Numbered from the stretch's first letter, positions 22,287 through 31,963 are shown. The stretch is DNA of 34,523 nucleotides from an uncultured Lachnospiraceae bacterium (GCA_947169935.1 CAMVRS010000020.1:1-34523); one strand, 5' to 3'. A program made the numbers and translations. The notes: generated by a model not told the origin, from the sequence alone.

Positions 22287-25200
22287 ATGAACGGGGGTTA
22301 TTATTTGGGAGAGCTGTCACTGTTCTATCGTTCTTCTTTCTACATGGCGGGCTTCTTTATATGCCTGTCTTCTCTCGTGTATACATTTATACGCGGCAAG
22401 ACCAAACGTAAACAGAACAGGACATACATTTCCATACTCGTATGCGTTATGGCCGGCGCCGTCTCCGATATTGCAGGGGTTTATTCGGAGCTGTTCAGCC
22501 CGGAAACGGCCAGGGTGCTCCGCAGCTTTTTCCTCTTTGTTTATTTCTTTTCACATGCGCTTCTTGCTCCCCTTATTTATGTATATATGATCTACATCAG
22601 CGGATCTGTTCATCTGTACCGCAAGCATAAAGAGCATTTCACGATACAGATGCTTCCCTTTGTGCTGATGGAACTGATTGTTTTTATAAATCCCTTCACA
22701 CATCTGCTTTATAAGATAACCGAAAATCTCGATTATATACGCGGGCCGCTGATAGTGGTCTATTATCTTATAGGCGCCCTGTATTTCGGCATGGCTATCG
22801 TAGATCTTATAAAACGCTGGAATGCTGTTACGCCCAAATGCCGCAACGGTCTCTGCTTTTTGTTCGCCTTATCCATAGTCGGCATTATCCTGCAGTTTGT
22901 TGATAATCTGCTGCAGGTGGAACTGTTTTTTGAAGCCATGGCGCTGATGTGCATCATGATCTTTATCGAAGATGATGAAGAGCGCATGGATGTTTACACC
23001 GGATTGTTCAACCGTAACGCCCTTTCCATGGATCTTAAGAATTATATAAGCATGGAGCAGGATTTCTCCGTTACCGTAGTCTATGTGAATAATGATGACA
23101 TACTGGGAAAGATCACGGGAAATTACAGCCATGAGAGCCTTCTGGACGGAGTGGCCGATTATCTGAAAACCGTGCTTCCGTATTATCATATCTATAAGAT
23201 GAGTCCCCAGTGTTTTGTGCTTGTGGGAATAGGCATGAGCAGGGAAGAAACGGAGGAAATGGCCGGAAAGATAAGGGAGAGATTTGAGAGCCCCTTTAAG
23301 AATGATGAGGTGGAATTAAAACTGCAGGCGCTGGTCATGCATGCGGGATATCCGTCCGATCTGCGTACGGCGGATGAAGTATTCCTTATGACGGATTCAC
23401 CGGTGCCTCTGGATATGGCAGGAAATATCGCGCCGGACGCCGGACTTGAACGTCTGCAGCACAGCATAAAGGTGGAAAAGGCTTTGAGACGGGGCTTTTC
23501 CGAACATAATTTTGAGGTCTATTACCAGCCGGTATATTTTCTTGAGAATCTTTCCATACATTCGGCAGAAGCGCTTATACGTCTGCATGACAGCGAACTG
23601 GGAGAAATACCGCCTTCCGAATTCATACCCATAGCCGAGCATGACGGCATTATAGACGAGATAGGTGATTTTGTTCTTGAAGAGGCCTGCCTTTTCCTTT
23701 CCAGCGGTCTGCCCGTGGAGATGGGGATCGAGTATATCAGCGTTAATCTTTCGATGCTGCAGTGTATGAGACCCGGCTTTGCACAGTATGCCAGGGATAT
23801 GGCGCTGCGTTATGATATATCGCCTTCCCTCATCAGTTTTGAGATAAATGAATCTGTTGTCGCGGGTGATCATGAGATACTCAGACAGATAATAGCCGAG
23901 ATAAAGAGCTATGGGTTCCGATTCTCCCTGGACAGTTACGGTACGGGCTTCTCCGATATGAAAGCTCTGTATTCCCTTGATTTTGATGTGATAAAGATAG
24001 ACAGGAGCATCCTGAGCAGAGCTTCCGACGGCAGTGTGGGAAGGGTTGTCCTGGAAAGCTGCGTGCGCATGATAAGGCAGATGCACAGACGCATCCTGTG
24101 TGAAGGCGTGGAAACGAAGGAACAGATAGATTTCCTGAAGAAACTGGAAGTTGATTATGTCCAGGGCTATTATTCCTCAAGACCCATTACCAAGAACGAG
24201 CTGCTGGGTATACTGCGCGTTACCGAGCTTGCCAGGATGGAGGAGAGGCGCGCCATTGCCGCCAGTGAGGCTAAATCCAGTTTCCTTGCCAATATGTCCC
24301 ACGAGATAAGAACGCCTATAAATGCAGTGCTGGGAATGAACGAGATGATACTCCGCGGATGTGATGAGGCTCCCATCATGAGATATGCAAAGGAGATCGA
24401 AACTGCAGGAAGGAATCTGCTGTCCCTCATCAATAACATACTGGACTATTCCAAGATAGAAGCAGGAGAGATGGAAATAGTCGAGGCTGAATACGATCTT
24501 AAACCTGCCCTGAGTGATGTGATAAAGGAAGTATACAGAAAGACCAACCAGAAGCATCTGACTTTCAGGGTATACATATCGGAAGAGCTGCCGGCCAGAC
24601 TTTACGGTGATGAATTCCGCATAAAGCAGATCATGATGAACATACTCAACAATGCAGTCAAGTATACTTCGGAGGGAAGCGTTCATCTGACTCTGGAAGG
24701 AGAGCAGTATTCGGAAGATGAAGTACTGATAAAGATCATCGTAGAAGATACCGGTGTGGGTATAAGGGAAGAGGATCAGAGCAGGCTTTATGAGATGTTC
24801 CAGAGACTTGATATGGAGAAGAACAAAACCGTTGAAGGAACGGGCCTGGGGCTGGCCATAAGCTATCATCTGCTGCAGATGATGCAGGGCGATATAGAAG
24901 TTGAGAGTGATTACGGACTGGGCTCCACCTTTACGGTACGTGTGCTGCAGAAGGTGGTGGGGAATGAACGTATCATGCCGTTCAAGGCAGAGGAATTAAA
25001 GGCTATTTATCAGGGCTACAGCGGACCAAGGGAGTTTGCAGCTCCGGATGCAAGACTGCTGCTTATAGATGATACCCCGCTTAACCATACTGTGATAAAA
25101 GAGCTTTTAAAGAAAACCAGGATACAGATCGATACCGCGCTAAGCGGCGAAGAAGGTCTTAAGATGGCAAAAGAGAAGTTTTACGATCTGATATTTATGG

Positions 25201-25436
25201 ATCAGCGCATGCCGGGGCTTTCCGGAAAGGAGACCCTTGAGCTGCTCAGGAAAACAGAGGATGCTGTCAGCCGCAGGGTCGGCGTTATCTCCATGACAGC
25301 AAATGCCTATGCAGGCATAAGGGATGCGGAGCGCGCAGCCGGTTTTGCTGATTATCTCGAAAAGCCCGTTGATATGGGCAGATTACTGGAACTGCTGTTA
25401 CAGTATCTGCCGGAGAGCAAGATATTCTATACATAG
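22287..25436 (+). CDS. Membrane 7TM, degenerate GGDEF, EAL, hybrid histidine kinase
   Basis: This 1049-residue protein has about seven membrane helices (1-228) with an INPFTHLLY loop, then a GGDEF-like domain (about 235-370) lacking the GGDEF motif, where KMSPQCFVLV takes its place. An EAL domain (about 395-645) has EAL at 428-430, but LDSYGTGFS (549-556) replaces the usual LDDFGTGYS, so one metal ligand is Ser550. A histidine kinase follows: His672 in FLANMSHEIRTPINAVLG, HATPase with NILNNAVKYT and GTGLGLAIS. A receiver (about 921-1046) ends it, with D928/D929, D972 and K1026. It may link phosphorelay input to c-di-GMP binding. The ATG lacks a clear Shine-Dalgarno; TTG at 22305, preceded by GGGGG, is an alternative start. 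It is the first of three tandem paralogues. Confidence 0.88.
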   Translation: MNGGYYLGELSLFYRSSFYMAGFFICLSSLVYTFIRGKTKRKQNRTYISILVCVMAGAVSDIAGVYSELFSPETARVLRSFFLFVYFFSHALLAPLIYVYMIYISGSVHLYRKHKEHFTIQMLPFVLMELIVFINPFTHLLYKITENLDYIRGPLIVVYYLIGALYFGMAIVDLIKRWNAVTPKCRNGLCFLFALSIVGIILQFVDNLLQVELFFEAMALMCIMIFIEDDEERMDVYTGLFNRNALSMDLKNYISMEQDFSVTVVYVNNDDILGKITGNYSHESLLDGVADYLKTVLPYYHIYKMSPQCFVLVGIGMSREETEEMAGKIRERFESPFKNDEVELKLQALVMHAGYPSDLRTADEVFLMTDSPVPLDMAGNIAPDAGLERLQHSIKVEKALRRGFSEHNFEVYYQPVYFLENLSIHSAEALIRLHDSELGEIPPSEFIPIAEHDGIIDEIGDFVLEEACLFLSSGLPVEMGIEYISVNLSMLQCMRPGFAQYARDMALRYDISPSLISFEINESVVAGDHEILRQIIAEIKSYGFRFSLDSYGTGFSDMKALYSLDFDVIKIDRSILSRASDGSVGRVVLESCVRMIRQMHRRILCEGVETKEQIDFLKKLEVDYVQGYYSSRPITKNELLGILRVTELARMEERRAIAASEAKSSFLANMSHEIRTPINAVLGMNEMILRGCDEAPIMRYAKEIETAGRNLLSLINNILDYSKIEAGEMEIVEAEYDLKPALSDVIKEVYRKTNQKHLTFRVYISEELPARLYGDEFRIKQIMMNILNNAVKYTSEGSVHLTLEGEQYSEDEVLIKIIVEDTGVGIREEDQSRLYEMFQRLDMEKNKTVEGTGLGLAISYHLLQMMQGDIEVESDYGLGSTFTVRVLQKVVGNERIMPFKAEELKAIYQGYSGPREFAAPDARLLLIDDTPLNHTVIKELLKKTRIQIDTALSGEEGLKMAKEKFYDLIFMDQRMPGLSGKETLELLRKTEDAVSRRVGVISMTANAYAGIRDAERAAGFADYLEKPVDMGRLLELLLQYLPESKIFYT

Positions 25437-25446
25437 GAAAATGCCC

Positions 25447-27363
25447 ATGATCTATGATTTTTTAAATATGTCAGCCTTCCTGATAGCGGCTATAGTTATA
25501 TTGCTGCTGGTATTGATATATACCCTGGTGGTCAGGCGGAATGACAGGTTCAGGAACAAAGTATTCATAATGATGCTGGTCTTTTCCCTTCTCTGCGCCT
25601 GCTGCGAGATGGGGAAGGAACTGGTGCGTTTCAGTATCGCAGAGCCGGCAAGGGTTTTGCTGATCCTGGATATACTCGAATACTTTCATTCCTTCTTCCA
25701 TGTGCTTATACCTGTGCTTTTCTGTTATTATATTATCAGGGCCAACGGATCCCACAGACATATGAACAGGCTGCTTAATGTAGTGTTTTTTGCACCCGGA
25801 TTTTTAAGCGAACTTATGGTGCTTTCAAATCCCCTGCATCATAAGATGTATTATCATGATGCGGATATGGCATTACACGGAGGCATCTGCATGACTGCGG
25901 CCTATGTGATAGCAGTGATATATATAATTGTCGGCGCGGTCAACCTGATCAAACACAGATACGCGATAGCCCGCAGGCGTGTATATTCCATGCTGCTTTT
26001 CTTCCCTGTTTCGCTTACCGGAATGTCCCTGCAGTTAATGTATAACTATACCAAATGCGAGATATTTGCCATATCCCTGACAATGCTGGGGATCATGCTT
26101 ACCATGGAAAACGAAGATGAACGCATGGATATGGCCTGCGGCGTATATAACAGAAATGAGCTGCGGCTGTTCCTGGCAAATGTTCTGAGGCTGGATATCA
26201 GATTCCACGTTATAACCATCAGGCTGACAAATTATGATATCCTGATGCGGCTTTCCGGCACCAGCGGAGTCGATCCCATAATGAGTGCCGTGGCTGCATG
26301 TCTTGTTAAGGAATATAACTGGTACAGGATATACAGATCGTCTATTACATCTTTCATGATACTTTCGGACATGAGCGCCGAGGAGGTAGAGCGCCTTTCC
26401 GAAAAAATGTATGTCCGCTTCCTTGAAGGCGTTTATGTTGAAGGCATAGATACGCCGGTGGCTATCCGGATGATGAGAGCTGCCATACCCGGAGATCTTT
26501 CGAATATCGAAGATGTTATGCTGATGGTAGACGGACCTCTGCCGCCTTATGAAGGCAGGGGGATCATCTGCGGTGAAAAGCTCAAATATCTTACCAGATC
26601 CAACGATCTGGAAGAGGCTATGGACAGAGGCTTAAAGAACGGCGGGTTCTCTATCTATTACCAGAGTGTTCATAAGATAGGTGATCTGGACATATGCGGG
26701 ATAAAAGCGTTGGTCCGGCTTAAGGATGAAAAACTTGGAACCCTTATGCCGGGGGAATTTATTCCCCAGGCGGAGCGCACGGGACAGATAAGGCAGATAG
26801 GCGATTTCGTTCTTGGCGAAGTGTGCGGTTTTATAAAGAACGGAGGGCTTAAGCGCATCGGATGTAATAAGGTATATGTAAATCTTTCCTTCGTACAATG
26901 CATGTCGCCGGATTACGCACTGCATGTTATAAGTCTGGTAGAATCATATGGCGTGGATCCTTCCATGATCATGTTTGAGATAACCAAGCCTGTTAACAAA
27001 GATGATTTTGAGATACTTGAGCGTTTTATGAAGATGTTAAAGACCAGGGGCTTTGGTTTCCTGATGGAGGATTTCGGATCGGGGTATGCTAATGTTGAAG
27101 CGATCTTTACCCTGGATTTTGATATAGTCAAGATAGACCGTTCAATATTATGGGAAGCTGTAAAGAGCGAATCAGGCAGGGTGGTTCTGGAAAATTCCAT
27201 AAGGATGATAAAGGAGCTGGACCGCAGCATACTGGCGGAAGGCGTGGAAAACAGCGCACAGATAGATATGCTTAAAGCACTGGAAGTTGATTATCTGCAG
27301 GGATACTATTTTTCAAAACCCATGCCGGCAGATAAAGTCGAAGAAATGACAGCAAAGAGGTAA
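25447..27363 (+). CDS. Membrane 7TM, degenerate GGDEF and EAL protein, no kinase module
   Basis: This 638-residue paralogue of the flanking genes has about seven helices (1-220), a GGDEF-like domain without its motif (YRSSITSFMIL at that position) and an EAL-like domain (about 385-632). The EAL signature reads KALVRL (420-425), and LMEDFGSGY replaces LDDFGTGY (E541, D542). The remaining signature residues persist: NLS near 479, FEIT near 510, VKIDRS, AEGVE and LQGYYFSKP. It is probably not a phosphodiesterase and may be a c-di-GMP sensor or protein-binding domain. It ends right after EAL, without the kinase and receiver. TAGGA at 25434-25438 favours ATG 25447 over 25441; longer upstream frames overlap the previous gene. 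It may form heteromers with its neighbours. Confidence 0.85.
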   Translation: MIYDFLNMSAFLIAAIVILLLVLIYTLVVRRNDRFRNKVFIMMLVFSLLCACCEMGKELVRFSIAEPARVLLILDILEYFHSFFHVLIPVLFCYYIIRANGSHRHMNRLLNVVFFAPGFLSELMVLSNPLHHKMYYHDADMALHGGICMTAAYVIAVIYIIVGAVNLIKHRYAIARRRVYSMLLFFPVSLTGMSLQLMYNYTKCEIFAISLTMLGIMLTMENEDERMDMACGVYNRNELRLFLANVLRLDIRFHVITIRLTNYDILMRLSGTSGVDPIMSAVAACLVKEYNWYRIYRSSITSFMILSDMSAEEVERLSEKMYVRFLEGVYVEGIDTPVAIRMMRAAIPGDLSNIEDVMLMVDGPLPPYEGRGIICGEKLKYLTRSNDLEEAMDRGLKNGGFSIYYQSVHKIGDLDICGIKALVRLKDEKLGTLMPGEFIPQAERTGQIRQIGDFVLGEVCGFIKNGGLKRIGCNKVYVNLSFVQCMSPDYALHVISLVESYGVDPSMIMFEITKPVNKDDFEILERFMKMLKTRGFGFLMEDFGSGYANVEAIFTLDFDIVKIDRSILWEAVKSESGRVVLENSIRMIKELDRSILAEGVENSAQIDMLKALEVDYLQGYYFSKPMPADKVEEMTAKR

Positions 27364-27365
27364 AT

Positions 27366-30300
27366 ATGACTGCGACATTACTGGCACAGATTCATGAAAG
27401 CAGCATAATGATAGTCACCATCATACTCGGAGTATGTCTTCTTCTTGTGACCTTTATCCAGGGTAGGACTGCAAGGAAACAGAACAGGATATTCTGTATC
27501 ACGGTATTGCTGGTGATATTTAATGCGGCAACGGGCATAGTCGTTCTCATGGGATCGCCTTATTACAGCCAGATCCCCTGGGTTGCGCAGCTGGTGCGGC
27601 TGATGCATTTCCTTTATTTCATCACCCATCCGCTTTTAGGAGCCATATTCTTTAATTATGTGATAGTATGTTCGGGCGTTGATGCACGTATGGAAGGATC
27701 GCGTGCCAGGATAAAGAAACATTTTTATCTTGTACCTGCAATATTGATACTTCTTATGGGGCTTACCAATCCTCTTACCCATTTTGTATTTTCTGTGGGG
27801 GATAACGGTCTGGTAATCCGCGGCAGCGGCGAGATGATAATGTACGCTCTTTCGTTTTTCTACTTTGCACTGGTATTTGCAGTGATAATACTCAACTGGA
27901 AATTCATAAGCGGCAATAAGAAATGGACAGTTATACTTTTCCTTATGGTCACGCTTACGGGCATATTGCTGCAGCTGATAATATCTAATATAAGGGCTGA
28001 GCTTTTTGCTGAGATGATAGGTCTTGTGGGAGTAATGATCCTGGTGGAAAATGAAGACCACAGGATGGATCTTTCTACCGGAGTATATAACAGGGCGGCG
28101 CTTCTGGCAGATCTGAATACCTCACTTAAACTACTGGAAGATTTTAATGCAATATGCATCAGGATAACCAATGCGGATACTCTGCAGCGCCTGATAGGTA
28201 CTACGGACAGTGACCAGCTTATAAGCCTTGTATCGGAGTATCTTAAAAGCGTACACCCGGGGCAGTATATTTACAGGACGACTCCGGATTCGTTTATGCT
28301 TATACAGGCAGGTTCACCCACCCAGGCAGAGATGAAGGCGTCAAAGATATTTGAGCGTCTGGAGGAAAGCTTTGAATACCAGGAAGCCAATGTGATGCTC
28401 CAGAGTGTGGTCATGTGCGCTGACGTAAAGGAGGTCTTTGAGCGCAAGGATGACATTATGCTTATGTGTGACGGCCCGCTGCCTTCACGTGAGAAAGACC
28501 ATGTGCTGAAGGGAAGCGAGCTTGGCTATCTGGTCCGCAGGGCAGAAGTGGAAAGTGCTCTTCACCGAGGGCTGGCGGAGAAACGTTTTGAAGTTTATTA
28601 CCAGCCTGTATACCGTACCAAAGGTATGTCGATCTATTCGGCAGAGGCGCTGCTTAGACTAAAGGACAGTAAGATAGGCAATATCACTCCTGATGAGTTT
28701 ATACCCATAGCGGAGCAGAATGGTCTTATCGACAGCCTTGGTGATTACGTACTTGAAGAAGTATGTCTTTTCCTTTCCAGCGGTATCCCTACCGAAATGG
28801 GTCTGGAGTGTATAGAGATCAACCTGTCGGTACTGCAGTGTCTGCAGCCCGGCTTTGTTGAACGTGTTCGGAGCATAGTGCGTAAGTATGATGTGACCCC
28901 GCGCTTTATAAATTTTGAAGTTACGGAGTCTGCGGCTGCCAGTGATTATGCCGTACTGGATACGGTCCTTAATGATCTGCGGAGCTGCGGATTCCTGCTT
29001 TCGCTGGATGATTACGGCGTAGGATATTCAAATGTACGCTCAGTATTCTCACTTGATTTTGACCTTGTTAAGATCGATAAGTCTATACTCTGGGAAGTGG
29101 ATAATTACGGAAGCGGTGAGAAGAGCAAGGGACGTGTGATCCTGGAAAACACCGTACGCATGATAAAGGAAATGAACTTAAAGAGCCTGGTGGAAGGTGT
29201 TGAGACCCAGGAACAGCTTTCGCTGCTGGAACAGCTTGATGTGGATTATCTGCAGGGCTACTATTTCTCAAGGCCGGTCAGCAAAAATGAGCTGCTTGGT
29301 ATATTAAGGGTTACCGAGCTGACACGTATGGAAGAGCAGAGAGCCAGGGCAGCCAGTGACGCTAAATCCAATTTCCTTGCGAATATGTCCCATGAGATAC
29401 GTACACCTATCAATGCGATCCTGGGCATGAACGAGATGATCCTGCGTGAAACAAAGAACACGCAGATACGCGACTACGCCCAGAACATAGAAGGTGCCGG
29501 CCGCACGCTTATCTCCCTCATAAACGATATACTTGATTTCTCCAAGATAGAATCGGGCAGTATGGAGATAGTCGAATCCGAATATGACTTAAGTTCTGTT
29601 GTGAATGACGTGGTGAATATGATACAGGTCAAAGCCGATGAGAAAAAGCTTAAGTTTAATATCAAGGTCAATCCCGATCTGCCGGATAACCTCTTTGGTG
29701 ACGGAATGCGCCTGCGGCAGATAATGGTAAATATCTTAAACAATGCGGTTAAGTATACCCAGCAGGGCAGCGTGACCCTGGATATAAACGGCAACCTTAT
29801 GGGAAGGGACCAGCTCCAGCTGCTGATCTCCGTGACCGATACGGGAATAGGGATAAAGGAGGAAGATCTGGGCAAGCTGTTCCTTAAGTTCCACCGATTC
29901 GATGAAAACTTAAACAGGAATATCGAGGGCAGCGGTCTGGGACTTGCTATCACCTACAGCCTGCTTCAGATAATGAACGGAGAGATAGACTGCCGCTCAA
30001 CTTATGGTGAGGGGTCGACCTTTACGGTATTGCTGCCGCAGAAGATCATCAAACATGAGGCTATCGGGGATTTCAGGAGCAGATACCAGAGCAATACCCG
30101 TGACAGGCTTACCTACCGCGAATCCTTTAGGGCGCCGGAAGCCCGGATACTGGTCGTTGACGATACTCCGGTAAACCATCTTGTCATCAAAGAACTGCTG
30201 AAGCAGACACAGATAAAGATAGATACTGCCATGAGCGGAAAAGAATGTCTGGAGATGGTGCAGAGCCAGCAGTATGATGTGATCCTTCTGGATTTCCGTA

Positions 30301-31172
30301 TGCCGGAGATGGATGGTATAGAGACTCTGCATATCATGAGATCCATGGGAGAATTCCTGAATGCCAAAACTCCTGTGGTAGCGCTTACGGCTAATGCGGT
30401 AACCGGTGCAAGGGAGCGTTTCCTGAACGAAGGCTTTGACGAATATATGATCAAGCCCGTAGACGGGGCAAAACTGGAAGAACTGCTGATGAAGTATCTG
30501 CCTACTTCAAAGATGCTGGTGGCAGGCGGATTCAGCGCTGAAGACCCGCAGGAAGAAGTGTTTGTCAGCCTTGAAGATCCCTGGCTTTCAGAGCTTAAGG
30601 ATCTGGATACGGATGCCGGTATCAAAAACTGCGGTTCGGCTTCCGGATACAGGAGTGTCCTTCAGATCTATTATGAAGGATATGAAGATAAAGCGGCGGA
30701 GATCGAAGGCTATTTTAAGAATGAAGACTGGGAGAATTATACCATACGTGTGCATGCATTAAAGAGCTCTTCAAGGGTGATAGGAGCTGCGGAGATCTCG
30801 CAGATGGCAGCCGATCTGGAAAAAGCCGGAAATGAGCTTGACACAGAGACGATTATATCGGATACTGATAAATTATTGACGGATTACCGCAGTCTTTGCA
30901 AGCACTTAAACAGTGTGCTGGGACCTGATGAAAATGAAGCGGACAGCGCAGACGATACGAGGCCGCTCATAAATGAAGCCGATCTTAAAGATGCTTACGC
31001 TACAATGAAAGACTTTGCAAAGATGTATGATTATGATAACATGATATTTGTACTTGATCAGCTTAAGGAATACAGGACCGGCGATGAAGATGCGCAGCTG
31101 CTGAAAAAACTGCGGTCCCTTACGGAAGATTTTAAGTGGGAAGAAATTGCCGGGCTTTTGAGTGATAAATAA
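27366..31172 (+). CDS. Membrane 7TM, degenerate GGDEF, EAL, hybrid histidine kinase with Hpt
   Basis: This 1268-residue protein has about seven helices (1-228) with a TNPLTHFVF loop, a motif-less GGDEF-like domain (235-370) and a well-kept EAL domain. The latter has EAL at 427-429, INLS, FEVTES, LDDYGVGYS (547-555) with both Asp, VKIDKS, VEGVE and LQGYYFSRP, so phosphodiesterase activity is plausible. HisKA has His676, HATPase has NILNNAVKYT and GSGLGLAIT, and the receiver has D976 (LLDFRMP) and K1030. The Hpt domain carries His1130 in VHALKSSSRVIGA. A further 70-residue helical tail (about 1200-1268) follows. It contains a full phosphorelay chain in one polypeptide; the next gene could receive phosphate from Hpt. 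AGAGG lies upstream of the ATG, 2 bases after the previous stop. Confidence 0.9.
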   Translation: MTATLLAQIHESSIMIVTIILGVCLLLVTFIQGRTARKQNRIFCITVLLVIFNAATGIVVLMGSPYYSQIPWVAQLVRLMHFLYFITHPLLGAIFFNYVIVCSGVDARMEGSRARIKKHFYLVPAILILLMGLTNPLTHFVFSVGDNGLVIRGSGEMIMYALSFFYFALVFAVIILNWKFISGNKKWTVILFLMVTLTGILLQLIISNIRAELFAEMIGLVGVMILVENEDHRMDLSTGVYNRAALLADLNTSLKLLEDFNAICIRITNADTLQRLIGTTDSDQLISLVSEYLKSVHPGQYIYRTTPDSFMLIQAGSPTQAEMKASKIFERLEESFEYQEANVMLQSVVMCADVKEVFERKDDIMLMCDGPLPSREKDHVLKGSELGYLVRRAEVESALHRGLAEKRFEVYYQPVYRTKGMSIYSAEALLRLKDSKIGNITPDEFIPIAEQNGLIDSLGDYVLEEVCLFLSSGIPTEMGLECIEINLSVLQCLQPGFVERVRSIVRKYDVTPRFINFEVTESAAASDYAVLDTVLNDLRSCGFLLSLDDYGVGYSNVRSVFSLDFDLVKIDKSILWEVDNYGSGEKSKGRVILENTVRMIKEMNLKSLVEGVETQEQLSLLEQLDVDYLQGYYFSRPVSKNELLGILRVTELTRMEEQRARAASDAKSNFLANMSHEIRTPINAILGMNEMILRETKNTQIRDYAQNIEGAGRTLISLINDILDFSKIESGSMEIVESEYDLSSVVNDVVNMIQVKADEKKLKFNIKVNPDLPDNLFGDGMRLRQIMVNILNNAVKYTQQGSVTLDINGNLMGRDQLQLLISVTDTGIGIKEEDLGKLFLKFHRFDENLNRNIEGSGLGLAITYSLLQIMNGEIDCRSTYGEGSTFTVLLPQKIIKHEAIGDFRSRYQSNTRDRLTYRESFRAPEARILVVDDTPVNHLVIKELLKQTQIKIDTAMSGKECLEMVQSQQYDVILLDFRMPEMDGIETLHIMRSMGEFLNAKTPVVALTANAVTGARERFLNEGFDEYMIKPVDGAKLEELLMKYLPTSKMLVAGGFSAEDPQEEVFVSLEDPWLSELKDLDTDAGIKNCGSASGYRSVLQIYYEGYEDKAAEIEGYFKNEDWENYTIRVHALKSSSRVIGAAEISQMAADLEKAGNELDTETIISDTDKLLTDYRSLCKHLNSVLGPDENEADSADDTRPLINEADLKDAYATMKDFAKMYDYDNMIFVLDQLKEYRTGDEDAQLLKKLRSLTEDFKWEEIAGLLSDK

Positions 31173-31198
31173 GATATTCTATATAAGAGGTGTGGAAC

Positions 31199-31963
31199 AT
31201 GGCAAAACCGGTTTTGGTGATAAGAAGGGATGAAACTTTTCTGGTAAACACCATTAAAACTCAGCTGGATAAGAATTTTTTCCCGCATATAGAATCGGGT
31301 ATCTCCGTTAAAGAACTGAGCAGATATAAAGATGATGTTACGTTGATGATACTGTATGCCGATGATTCTGTCGGAGAATCGAGGGATGCACTGGTCTATA
31401 TAAAAGATCTACTGCTGGAGGAAGAGAAAGAGCTGATCGTATTCGGCGGAAGAACAGAGCTTGATGAAGTGGATAAGATAATTCCAAGGGAACTGGTCGA
31501 GGCTGTCTTTGAAAGACCCTTCGATATGAATGTTATGATGGAGAAGATAGGGGAATTCATTGATGAGCAGAGTCTTATACAGCGCAAAAAGATGATACTC
31601 ATAGTGGATGACGATCCCACCTATCTTAAGCTTATCAAGGAATGGCTCAAGGATGATTACAGGGTTAGCATGGCCAATTCCGGCATGCAGGCGATCACCT
31701 GGCTTGCAAGCAATAAAGCGGATCTGGTGCTGCTGGATTATGAGATGCCTACCATAAAGGGATCGAAAGTCCTTGAGATGCTGCGCTCGGAATCCAGTTC
31801 ATCCTCTATACCCGTTATGTTCCTTACCGGAAAGAGTGATAAAGAAGCAATCATGGAAGTGCTTGCGCTTAAGCCGGCGGGGTATCTGTTAAAGTCCATT
31901 GACAGGAAGACTCTTCTGGAAACACTTGATAAATTCTTTGTTCAGCAGAAGTATAAGAACTGA
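31199..31963 (+). CDS. Double-receiver protein without output domain
   Basis: This 254-residue protein has two receiver-like halves. The N-terminal one (about 2-122) starts KPVLVIRRDETFL without the acidic pair and reads LMILYADDS where the phospho-Asp would lie, so it is probably a pseudo-receiver. The C-terminal one (about 130-252) is intact: ILIVDDDPTYLKLI, phospho-acceptor in LVLLDYEMPTIKGS, MFLTGKS and GYLLKSID with the conserved Lys. No DNA-binding, GGDEF or EAL output exists. It closes the EAL-kinase operon, 26 bases after the Hpt-bearing gene. It could be a phosphate sink or a protein-interaction switch. AAGAGGTG favours ATG 31199 over GTG 31190. Confidence 0.88.
   Translation: MAKPVLVIRRDETFLVNTIKTQLDKNFFPHIESGISVKELSRYKDDVTLMILYADDSVGESRDALVYIKDLLLEEEKELIVFGGRTELDEVDKIIPRELVEAVFERPFDMNVMMEKIGEFIDEQSLIQRKKMILIVDDDPTYLKLIKEWLKDDYRVSMANSGMQAITWLASNKADLVLLDYEMPTIKGSKVLEMLRSESSSSSIPVMFLTGKSDKEAIMEVLALKPAGYLLKSIDRKTLLETLDKFFVQQKYKN

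Noticed and set aside
23397-24869. Long minus-strand frames opposite the first EAL-kinase gene
   Set aside because: They are mirror images of biased codon use in the real gene; the plus-strand protein carries EAL and HisKA motifs over the same bases.
25324-25446. N-terminal extension of the second EAL gene into the first
   Set aside because: It overlaps the coding end of the first receiver, and a proper site (TAGGA) precedes ATG 25447, where the first membrane helix begins as in the paralogues.
23000-28450. Active diguanylate cyclase (GGDEF) domains in the three EAL proteins
   Set aside because: All three have KMSPQCFVL-, YRSSITSFM- or YRTTPDSFM-type sequence at the active-site turn instead of GGDEF/GGEEF, so synthesis of c-di-GMP is not supported.
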